From Neoceratodus forsteri (Eukaryota > Chordata > Ceratodontiformes > Ceratodontidae): a DNA stretch of 64,000 nt. The notes beneath the pieces are model-generated. The model was not told where the DNA came from. It searched no databases and worked only from the letters and a program-made list of their open reading frames with translations. Location of the stretch: assembly GCA_016271365.2 (NCBI GenBank), contig JADMNL010000028.1:57058001-57122000 (forward strand), given 5' to 3'. This document shows, one piece after another, positions 55,861-64,000 of this stretch; positions within the stretch are counted from its first letter, which is position 1; each line of letters begins with the position of its first letter. A program made the position numbers and the translations under genes.

Positions 55861-58400
55861 TCTGTATATCACCTCTTCCAAAATGAATGCCCAGAATCTT
55901 TACTGGTTCCTCTGTTCCAGGGATATCTTGTAAATAAATCATTTTCTCAGTGGTTCTACTTAGGGAATACATTATGTTTTTGCATTTATTAATACTTGTT
56001 TCTGTGACCCTTGAATATGCTTCTGTTTCTTCTATGGCTTTTTCACCTGATTGATGATCTGCTATAAATAGACAGACATCATGTACATAAGCTGAGGTTT
56101 CCTCTTCTAATGCACCCTGTACTGGTCAAATTCTTTTATTTGATCATTTGCATGTATTGCTTTTAACAGGGGATCTATACAAAAGATGTACAGAAGGGGG
56201 CTTATGGGGCATCATTGTCTCACCCCTCTCTTTATGGACACATACGATCTGAAATATCCATTTATTAAGGAGATTGCTGTAGCTTCCTTACTGAATGTCT
56301 GAATCCATTGACAAAATTCTCTTGGGATTCCATATGATTGTAGTCCCTGATCTATGAAAGTATGAGATCCTCTATCATAAGTTTTTTCTTGGCCTAGTGA
56401 TAAAATGTAACCTGTCAGCTTGTCCTCTTTGCCTTGTTCCACTAGTTCTCTTATGAGCAGCAGATCATCACCTGTGGACCGACCTATTACAGAACATGAT
56501 TGGGATACTGTTGTCAGGTATGGGGCTACTTCTGACAATCTTAGAGCTAACATTTTCATTAATATTTTGAAATCTGAATTTAATAAACTAAGCGGTCTCC
56601 TGTTCCTTAGATGTGATTGGTCGGGTTTTTTTTTTGTGAATCAAGATTTAAACAGCTATATTTAAATGTTAATTTAATTTGTTATTCAGTAAGACCCAAT
56701 TAAATACCACCACTAAAATATCTATGAGGGGATCCTGAATTTTTTATAAAATTCTGATGGTAGTCCATCCATACCCTGGGCTGTATCATGTTTCAAAGTT
56801 TTTATTACTTTCTCCACTTCTGTTTTGGTTATGGGTAAAATTAAATGTTGTACAATATCCTGGGGAATAACATGTTGTTGGTATTAATTTCAAATAATCT
56901 TTCATACTGGTTTCTGTGAGATGTGGTTCTGCATACATATCTGTTAAATATGAATTGACCTCCCTTGAGATTTCTGGAGTTGAAAATACTTTTCTCCCTT
57001 CCTTTGTTTGCCCTTCTGTCACTGTCCTTTCTGCAGCATGCCCATGACACCCAGTAAAGGTATCTCCAACATCTAATTTCCCATTGGTGCAGATTCTATG
57101 TTCTATTAACATGGATGTGGCCCTAGAGTATTGCAAAGTTTCCATATCTGTTTTAATGTTTTGGACTTAAGCAGATAAGGAGATCCTTTGTGTGTTTATT
57201 ACAGAATATAGTTTGGTTAACTGACTTTTTAAATCTAAGTGTTTTCTCTACTGATGGGCATTTCGTTTTGATGCTATATATGTAATAAGTTTTTGTAGTC
57301 CTCTTTTCGTTTTTTCCCACCAGAGACTTAAATCATCCTCCAAACCTGCTATAGGCATATAGGCTTTAAAAAGATTCTTTATCTGGCTTGCCACTTTCTC
57401 ATCTTGAATTAAGGTGACATTCAGTTACAGTAGTGTTTACCATATGGAACACATTCATGTAAACCACAAACTGTATGTAATATAGCATGATCAGATGTTT
57501 CACGTGGTCTAGTGGCTGCATCATGTATTAGTATATTTTTTGAGACAAATAGAAAATCTGTTCTTGTGGAAAATCGTCCTTTGAAAAAGGAATATCCTCC
57601 TTATTCATGTACTTCTCTGTATGAGTCTTATAAGCCTACAGTCTGTACTATTGATTTTAAACAATGTGTATCACAAACATCCTTTTCCGTGCTTGATCCT
57701 CTGTCCTTATGGGCTATAATACAGTTAAAATCCCCTCCCCAAATACTGTAGTATGCCTTGTTGTAAATAAGTATGGTTTAATGTTATTAAATAGGTCTAC
57801 TCTGTCCTTCATTTTGGGCGGTGCATATACATTAATTATTCTCCATGCAGTGTTCTTATAAAAACTGTCTAACAAAAGGGCTCACCCAGGTTGAATGTCT
57901 ACTAACTCTGTAACTGTGAATCCATTCCCTTTAAATAAAATGCCCAGGCCATCGCATGTGTCTGTCCCAAAGGAAAAATAAGCTGGGCCCATCACCCACT
58001 CTTTCTGTGTGTACCAGGTAATAATGTTGTATGCTTAATAGTGTACGGCATTATGGCAAAACCCAGACCCGTGCACTCTCCGGTGGACCCCCAGAGTTAG
58101 AATCTTTAGTGGGGGTCGGAAGGCCAGCCCCATGTAACGGGAGTGGCAGAGCCCCCACAGAACAAACGATAACAAGAAGTCGCGCAACACGATTAAGTCG
58201 CATGGCATTCTGCTGTGCGACATATTGACCCTGTGCCCTTTCTGTGCCTGTTGAACTAAAAAGGCTGTGTTAAGTCTGGTTTCTTGCAACAAGCTCATAT
58301 CAACCCCCCATCTTTCAATATAGACAAAGTGACTAATTTCCTGCGAGCATTCTTTATACTGTTAGTGTTCCATGTAGCCACTTTCAAGATAGGATGCTGT
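55861..58400 (-). pseudogene. Tx1-like (L1-clade) LINE ORF2: endonuclease and RT, 3'-truncated
   Basis: Minus strand. The endonuclease N-terminus KVATWNTNSIKNARRKLVTL lies near 58330-58385, then LLQETRLNTAFL (58255-58300). Further on, WVMGPAYFSFGTDTCDGLGI and INVYAPPKMKDRVDLFNNI (about 57780-57840) continue the endonuclease. RT: KMLALRLSEVAPYL with QSCSVIGRST and DDLLLIRELVEQ, ILSLGQEKTYDRGSHTF and IKRGVRQ (56212-56559). The catalytic YxDD is altered to YVHD at 56078-56089. The last recognisable block is VKILGIHFG near 55895. Stops and frameshifts are common. Confidence 0.8.
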
Positions 58401-58422
58401 GCCATATACAAGGAAAGGAAAA

Positions 58423-60080
58423 TCACTCTGGATCTTCCAAATGAGCCTTAGTCCTAGTTCGAATCCCTGTTCTTCTATTTCTTAAAACAGACTTGGTGTT
58501 CTGTTGTGCGTCACATTCAGAATCTGAGGAAGGAAGTGGTTGAGATGAAGTTTCAGATTCACCACCCTGTTCAGACTCCTGTGTGTCCACTGAAAGGATT
58601 TCATATTTATTGCTTACAACTAAACCCTGTTCCGGAGAGGAAGCTTTAGCGATTTTAGATTTAGGTCTTCTTTGTCTCATAGGTCTCTTTTTCGTACCTG
58701 TTCCTATGTCGGGGGGCATGGTAGTACTTTCTTCTGTCTCAAACTTGGAGGGGTCAGTTTCTACTCTTTCTTTTCCCTGTGCCATGTCTCCTGTTTGTGG
58801 TGCGGGTGCTGTGTTTTCGTTCCCTGACATATTTCCTGTGCATTGCACTACTGTAGTGGAAGGGTCCCCAGCTGTCGGGCTATGCTGATCATTGTGGGTG
58901 GGTTCTTTTTGCAATGCTGTTTGTGTGCTGTTACCGGTTTCTGGATGTTTATGTGTTGCCATGTCTTTCTTTGGGCTTCTGATAATATGTGATTTTGGTC
59001 CGGGTGGTCAGACGGTGTGTGTAGCCCACGGCACGCTCAATATGCTGGCCAGTCCCATCACACAACTTACACGGACCTCTTCTTTGACACTCAGAGCTTG
59101 GAGTGTCCATCGAAGACACGTAACACTTACTCCATCACACACTTGGCTACGATCAGAAAAGGAACCACATTTGAAACAGGTTCTCAGTTGAACAGCATAA
59201 AAACAATGTCCTCTCTCCCTTCCTAAGTACAAGCTATTCAGTAAGTGAACTGGTCCTTTTTTGGTATTTCGTAATCTCACTTTGTACTTCCACCCCACAG
59301 TCCAGATGTGCTCATCATTGAAGGTGGGTTGGAGTGCCCCAATGACCTCACACCTCTGTTATACCCAGTGCTTGATGTCATGCACTGCCACTGTTTCATT
59401 ATGGAAAAGAATTGTGACAATTTTCACTGCTGGTTTACTAAGTGGGATGGCTCGGAATGGAAGCCATACCTCTGTGTACTGTTTCCTTTTGTACTGAGAC
59501 CAGAATCTATCTACAGTAGATTTTGAGGTGTTTTAAAGCTGACATCAAACAAACTATCTCCAGATATATGCATGAGGGCATACATTTCATTTGAAAAGAA
59601 ACCCCCAAGGATTCTTTAATCAGTCGCCTGTCTACATAAATCCTATCTGGATGCAAATTTAAACCTCCTATGTCTTGTAGTCTAACTGCATTGCGTCTCT
59701 GGACTGGTGGAGGTTGATTGAAAAAAAGGCAATTTTTCTAAAGGTTTCCCGGTTGATTCTGGCTTGTTCACTTGAGTTATGTTCAGTATTCTGAGGTGGA
59801 TGTTCTAGCTCCATCTGATCTCCCCAAGAGGGCTTATTTGTACTCCGGTCTTCATCTCCAGAATCACTGCTTGTTTCCACTGGGATCTTTTGTAGATTCT
59901 GTTTCCTAGTTTGAGCATGTTGCACATCTTCAGATCTGAATTCTAAGTCTGAGTCTATAATAAAGTTAGTCATGTTTACCATCCCAGTGATGTTTGAATT
60001 TGAAAATGTGTCGCCTCTGCTTTGGCCAGGAGTAGGACTGGGGGTAAGGTCAGGCACCCATTTGCCTGATTCTAATCACA
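58423..60080 (-). pseudogene. Tx1-like LINE ORF1 (zinc-knuckle protein remnant)
   Basis: Upstream of ORF2 on the minus strand. The 5' piece 59668-60057 is Ser/Asp-rich. A frameshifted core follows: RRNAVRLQDIGGLNLHPDRI and YVDRRLIKESLGVSF (about 59570-59710), SHLVNQQ and SMMSTSGLWGG (59290-59450). Then YKVRLRNTKKGPVHLLNSLY, LGRERGHCFYAVQLRTCFKC with a zinc-knuckle start CFKCGSFSD (59008-59298). A 179-residue C-terminal frame (58423-58962) is Thr/Ser/Glu-rich with a basic KKRPMRQRRPKSK patch. The ERGxCFY...CFKCG layout matches Tx1-type ORF1 nucleic-acid-binding proteins. Confidence 0.72.
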
Positions 60081-60084
60081 TCCT

Positions 60085-60663
60085 GCATGTTTCAGAGAAG
60101 TTTCAAGTAGCCATCCTAACCACTTACCCTTTAGCAGCTTTATAGCTGAGCAAGACCCCTCCTATCGTGGTTACCAACATTGTTACGGGCTGTGAAAAAA
60201 CATTTAAAAATACTGAATGTTTGAAACCGATGGAACCGGTACCTCACACTAAGACAAAATAAAGAATAAATTCAATCAAAACAGTCGGTTCGAACAGGAC
60301 CAATTGAAAAGCTTTATAATTTTACACAATACAGAAAATAAACAGAAACTAAACTAATGTCCACTACCTACAACACTTACAGTACCACAGACAGGATCTG
60401 AACTGAAAAAAACAAGAAAATTACGGTTTAAAACCGACGTTTTACTGAGACCGAACCGACAAGCGAAGGAGAGATCTCCAGAGCGACTGTTCAGTTAGGC
60501 GAAGTAAAGAATGTCACGGTTAAACTTTGGAGTGCAGCAGACAGAGGTTTGAATCGAGCTCAAGCCCAACGTTCTATGCTCTGGCATAGAGTTAACTATT
60601 TCCTCTCCGGAGCAGTTCAAGTGTGGGGGCTAACTGCATAATGTCAGAATACAGCAAGTCTTC
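60085..60663 (-). mobile_element. DIRS-4: isolated 5' end of a DIRS-2-like element
   Basis: Matches DIRS-2 at 41240-41783: cacttaccctttagc near the gag start, gatggaaccggtacctcaca, actacctacaacacttacag, gagcgactgttcagttaggc, ggcatagagttaactatttc, and ends at gtcagaatacagcaagtctt. The rest of the element is missing. On the 5' side of its ITR it abuts a CR1 3' end, and on the other side the Tx1-like ORF1. Confidence 0.85.
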
Positions 60664-61415
60664 ATAGAAACATAGACTTTGATGCAGATAAGGACCGATT
60701 GGCCCACCTAGTCTGCCCATTTTCCTACCTGGAGGATAACCAGCAGATCCTATTTAACCAACAGCCTATTTTTTCCTACCCCACAAAAATGGCCTTATGT
60801 CAGTCCCATACATTCTTGAATTCTCCCACAGTTTTAGACCCCACAACCTCCTCAGGAAGGCTGTTTCATGCATCCACCACCCTCTCTGTGAAAAAATACT
60901 TCCTCACATTGCCCCTGAGCCATCCCCCTCTATCTTCAAATTGTGTCCCCTTGTTCTTGCACATCTCTTTTTCTGAAAGATGCTACCCTCTTGGATTTTG
61001 TTGATTCCACTGAGGTAATTAAACGTTTCTATCATGTCCCCCCTCTCCTCCTTTCCTCAAGGGTATAAATATTAAGCTCCTTTAGTCTCTCCTCTGTATG
61101 GCTTCTCTGCAGACCCTGCACCATTTTAGTTGCCCTCCTCTGAACTGCCTCCATCCTGTCTAGGTCTTGCAGAGATGGCGTCTCCAGAACTGGACGCAGT
61201 ACTCCAGATGGGGTCTCACCAACTGTCTGTATAGGGGGGATAACAACTTCCTGTTTTCTGCTGGTGATGCATCTCCCTATACATCCCAGTATCCCACCAG
61301 CCCTCCCTACTGCCTTCTCACATTGCTTGCCAACCTTAAGGTCATCTGATATGATTACCCCCAGGCCCCTTTCCATTTCTGTTGTTGTCACTACCTCCCT
61401 CCCCCCATGTTGTTT
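60664..61415 (-). pseudogene. CR1-like LINE, 3' end
   Basis: 3' terminus catagaaacatagactttga then tgcagataaggacc at 60664. The frame 61032-61391 reads [39 protein letters not shown] and EERLKELNIYTLEERRRGG. RT core and endonuclease absent. Same subfamily as 19149-19425. Confidence 0.88.
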
Positions 61416-61604
61416 GCAATGCTATTTTGATGATTTATTTTTTATGTGCAGGATTTTAAGTAGTTCTGCCTTGGTCACAGACAATAAGCTATAAAAAAGT
61501 ACATTTAAGGATGGATGTATTAGTCCAAAGCTTGTAGTAACAAAATAAAGAAAGAACAAATGTGTGTTTTTTTCTTTTAATTGTTTAACTAGAGTAGACA
61601 TTAA

Positions 61605-61765
61605 CCTGAAAAACTTGTTTACAGGGCAACCTGGGAGCACATGGAAGTTAAGTGACTTGCTCGGGGTCACTCAGTATGCAAGTGGGAAATGTGGGTTTCA
61701 AACCCAGATCTCCAGATTTGCAGATCAGAGCCTTAAACCACTGTGCTATAGTGCCCTGTAGTTAT
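61605..61765 (-). mobile_element. CORE/MIR-like tRNA-derived SINE
   Basis: Reverse strand: the A-box-like tatagcacagtggtttaagg (61733-61752) and B-box-like gggtttgaaaccc (61694-61706) form a tRNA-like head. A core follows with gcaagtcacttaacttccat, the reverse of the ttaagtgacttgctcggggt block typical of MIR/CORE SINEs. Confidence 0.75.
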
Positions 61766-62239
61766 GGCAGTCATCTGTTTTATGGTCCATGATGTTGGTG
61801 TAATAAGCAGCAGTATACTGCATCGCAGGTGTAAAATGTTAATAAGTAGGTCAAGCCATAGATGTGCTGAGCAGTTACTGAAGCCAAGAAATGTATTTAG
61901 GATAGTAAAATATTCCTGTTAGAAAACTGATAAATGTGACATTTGCATCTCAATTTCAAGGAGGTCCTTATGGGGTGTCAGTGTACAATATAAAGTAGTT
62001 ATGGTTTTCGAGTTGTCTGAGTAATTGTTTTGTACTACCACTGTTACTGAATTATAATTACTCTAGGAAGAAATTTAAGTTTATGTAACTGTCTATAAAT
62101 GTATTAAAACATTTACTTGTCTTTATAATGTAATGCATGAAATGCTGTTGCTGGGTTAAGTCACATAACAGCAACAGAGATGAAAACAATGGGATGCAGA
62201 GGAATTTGAAAAAAAGTATACATTAGCAGGAGCAGTGTC
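61766..62239. other. No recognisable gene
   Basis: AT-rich sequence without exon or element signals. Confidence 0.4.
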
Positions 62240-62480
62240 ACGACTTCACCAATTTTTTTATAGTTTCACTCCAGATTTTCAACATTACCATTTTTTACAC
62301 CTCCTCATAAATGGTACTGCTGTCATTTTTTACATCCTGTTCAAAATGTGTTTTTGTATTCGTGGTGCCAAATGGCACAGTCATTGTGCAAAACCGCTTC
62401 GGATAATGAACTGATAGTATCACTGTTCATGTGGGGTCACAAAAGCCCATACTGAAAACTTGGAGTGAAATCAAGAAAGC
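62240..62480. repeat. Single 290-bp repeat unit (S290)
   Basis: tttcactccagattttcaac then attaccattttttacacctc, then ctgctgtcattttttacatc, and finally actgttcatgtgggg match the units at 1.8-2.6 kb and 17.6-18.4 kb. Confidence 0.75.
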
Positions 62481-62482
62481 CC

Positions 62483-62880
62483 GGGCATTAGGGTTTCTGA
62501 CCATAACACCCTGCCCTGTAGAGCTGACAGGCATCAGGGGTGTGATTTGGGATTGTCAACAGTAATGCTCACGCCATTCCACCCCATCCCCACCCTGTAG
62601 CCAGTGACTGGTATCGAGGTGTGCCTTTGACTCTTCAGCCCCAAAGTTCACTCCATTCTCTTACTCTGTAACCATTTCAGCGTATTTCCTTATGGAATGG
62701 GGTGAGTGTAAAGTCTGAACACCCCAAGGCACACCTTGGCACTTGTCTGTGTTTGCAGGGTAGGGTGAAGTGAAATGGCGTGAGCGTTATGGGCAATGAT
62801 CCAAAGGCACACCCCAGTGCCTGTCCATCTCAGTGGCGTGCGGGTGAGGGTTGGCGTCACTTCAGTACTTCACTGCCATT
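62483..62880. repeat. Array of M70 modules in inverted orientation
   Basis: Two plus-oriented modules are read: accctgccctgtagagctga with gcatcaggggtgtg (62506-62575), and accctgtagccagtgactgg with tcgaggtgtgccttt (62590-62660). Two minus-oriented modules follow: aatggggtgagtgtaaagtc with ccccaaggcacacc (62696-62765) and aatggcgtgagcgttatggg with aaaggcacaccccagtgcct (62773-62830). The whole region can fold back around ~62685. Confidence 0.65.
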
Positions 62881-63700
62881 CCTATTCTGCCTGTCTCTCT
62901 GTCTATATGTCTGTGTAATTATCTATCTTTCTATCAAGTGCATGTATCGCTATTTTTAACTGTTTCTAAAACAAACCTGCATATCACATTTGCCTGCACT
63001 CTGAGCACATACTTATGAAACTGTGCATATTTGTACTCCACTTCTGCATAGACCTCATACTTTCCTAATATTCCCATTATCACACGCATAACTGTCTTGC
63101 CCTTATCAAAAAGCGACCCCCTCTGAAAGTTAATATCACATTTTCTCTGGTAACAGTCCATCATTACACCCAACTTCCTGACAACACCACATTGCTTAAA
63201 TATAATTTACATCACGTCATGGACAAAAACCCTGTTTCTCTAACAAAAACAAAGAACTGTGTAAATAATCCCTAGACTGAACATATGCTAGCCATTACTT
63301 TTTCATGTACTGACACCTTCTGTACCATCATGGGGATTTGCATATGTTTCCCATGATGCTTTGCATTATTAGGGTATGCGCAGTTGTGTTTTCTTTAAAA
63401 TTTGGCTATCCGGCCGATATCGACTGGGATAACACACACCTCAGTGGCATTTGCTCTGGGGTTCTTTTGTAAACCTGTATTGCTTCCTGTTCCTTCCATT
63501 AAAATGTATACCTCCATATATTTTCCTAATAATTTGTATGCCTTCCTAAGAACGGAAACTAAAACAAATCTTACTACTTACAAATCATTGTGTTGTTTCT
63601 CCATACCTCCTTAACAATTCCACCCAATTTCACTGACTTCATTGTGCAGCCCTGGTGGATCTGACCAGAATTTGTTTATGTTGGCACAGTGCTTGTCCCA
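62881..63700. other. Unassigned; weak promoter-like motifs
   Basis: An octamer atttgcat at 63336-63343 lies 35 bp upstream of ggtatgcgcagt (63373-63384), which loosely resembles an NRF1-type site. A 79-residue minus frame (62934-63173) is unrecognised. Neither is convincing alone. Confidence 0.25.
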
Positions 63701-64000
63701 CACAGGTTTCTCTTCTTTTCTTTTTTTTTATTTACTGTGTTTTTTCCCTCCAGGACACTCAACCCTTTGCCTGCTCCTGCCCCAGTCTTGCTTCCCCAGT
63801 GGCCGCGATCTGCTGCAGGTATCTCCTGGCTTACCCCCCCAGGGCGGGGCCACAGCCTCATGACTCGCCCGTCTCCAACAGGTAAGGTGCCGGCAAACTG
63901 ACATTGCCTCCCTGGCTTTCCCCCCAGGGTGGGGTTCGGGGCCAGTGGCGAGGACTGCAGGATCAGTAATTAATCTGCGACAGCACAGCGAGGAGCCATG
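63701..64000 (+). other. GC-rich stretch with splice-like signals (possible exon 63754-63881)
   Basis: A long pyrimidine tract (63706-63750) ends ttttttccctccag at 63753. A cag|gtaagg donor-like site follows at 63881/63882, and the 128 bp between are open in two frames. A shorter donor-like caggtatct lies at 63818. Two GC-rich blocks, ctggcttaccccccc with agggcggggcc and ctggctttccccccagggtg, are ~87 bp apart, so a GC-rich repeat is an alternative. The window ends here. Confidence 0.3.

Noticed and set aside
62934..63173. 79-residue minus-strand open frame
   Set aside because: Looks protein-like in composition, but has no start context, splice signals or recognised homology.
1..64000. Prokaryotic-style features (operons, ribosome binding sites, CRISPR arrays)
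   Set aside because: Retroelement content, microsatellites and intron-like signals show eukaryotic DNA; no such features are present.

Overview
The window looks like gene-poor DNA from a large vertebrate genome. The repeat content (very abundant CR1-like LINEs, DIRS retrotransposons with tyrosine recombinases, Tx1/L1-clade LINEs, tRNA-derived SINEs, hAT- and mariner-like MITEs) fits a sarcopterygian with an expanded genome, perhaps a lungfish, or less likely an amphibian. This is an inference from repeat families only. I find no complete host gene, no rRNA gene, no functional tRNA, no CRISPR array and no prokaryotic gene. Almost every long open frame is a piece of a decayed transposable element.

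Layout. 0-1.8 kb: plus-strand CR1-like LINE. 1.8-5.3 kb: non-coding tandem repeats with ~290-bp and 194-bp periods. 5.3-7.8 kb: minus CR1, abutting a plus L1-like 3' end with a poly(A) tail (to 8.56 kb). 9.77-9.92 kb: fold-back element. 10.6-14.8 kb: Jockey/I-group LINE broken by a fold-back MITE with a 9-bp target duplication, a poly(A)-tailed SINE with a 14-bp duplication, and further palindromes. 15.1 kb: an isolated candidate coiled-coil exon on the minus strand. 17.1-18.4 kb: a 102-bp tandem repeat, then more ~290-bp repeats. 18.4-20.3 kb: CR1 pieces.

20.5-28.0 kb: a minus CR1 split in two by a 5.64-kb DIRS element (DIRS-1) that keeps both inverted terminal repeats and the internal complementary region. 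28.0-29.2 kb: L1-like 3' end. 29.2-34 kb: mostly unassigned sequence, a LINE tail and two palindromic elements, one of ~530 bp. 34.0-45.4 kb: an old plus-strand DIRS (DIRS-3) split by a 5.64-kb minus-strand DIRS (DIRS-2), which carries the longest element ORF in the window (RT-RNase H plus the start of the tyrosine recombinase). 46.0 kb: a second candidate exon. 46.2-49.2 kb: CR1 with an inserted hAT MITE. 50.5-54.4 kb: a LINE tail and another CR1. 54.5-55.1 kb: minisatellite and tRNA-SINE. 55.7 kb: mariner-like MITE. 55.9-60.1 kb: Tx1-like LINE with ORF1 and ORF2 remnants. 60.1-61.4 kb: DIRS end and CR1 tail. 61.6-64 kb: a CORE/MIR-like SINE, one more ~290-bp repeat, an inverted array of a ~70-bp module, and a GC-rich stretch with splice-like signals.

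The elements do not form a pathway. Their value is in relative dating: DIRS-1 is younger than the CR1 it splits, DIRS-2 is younger than DIRS-3, and the MITEs and SINE are younger than the LINEs they interrupt. The parts least explained by known families are the 290-bp/194-bp repeat composite, the cluster of fold-back elements, and the two orphan exon-like segments.
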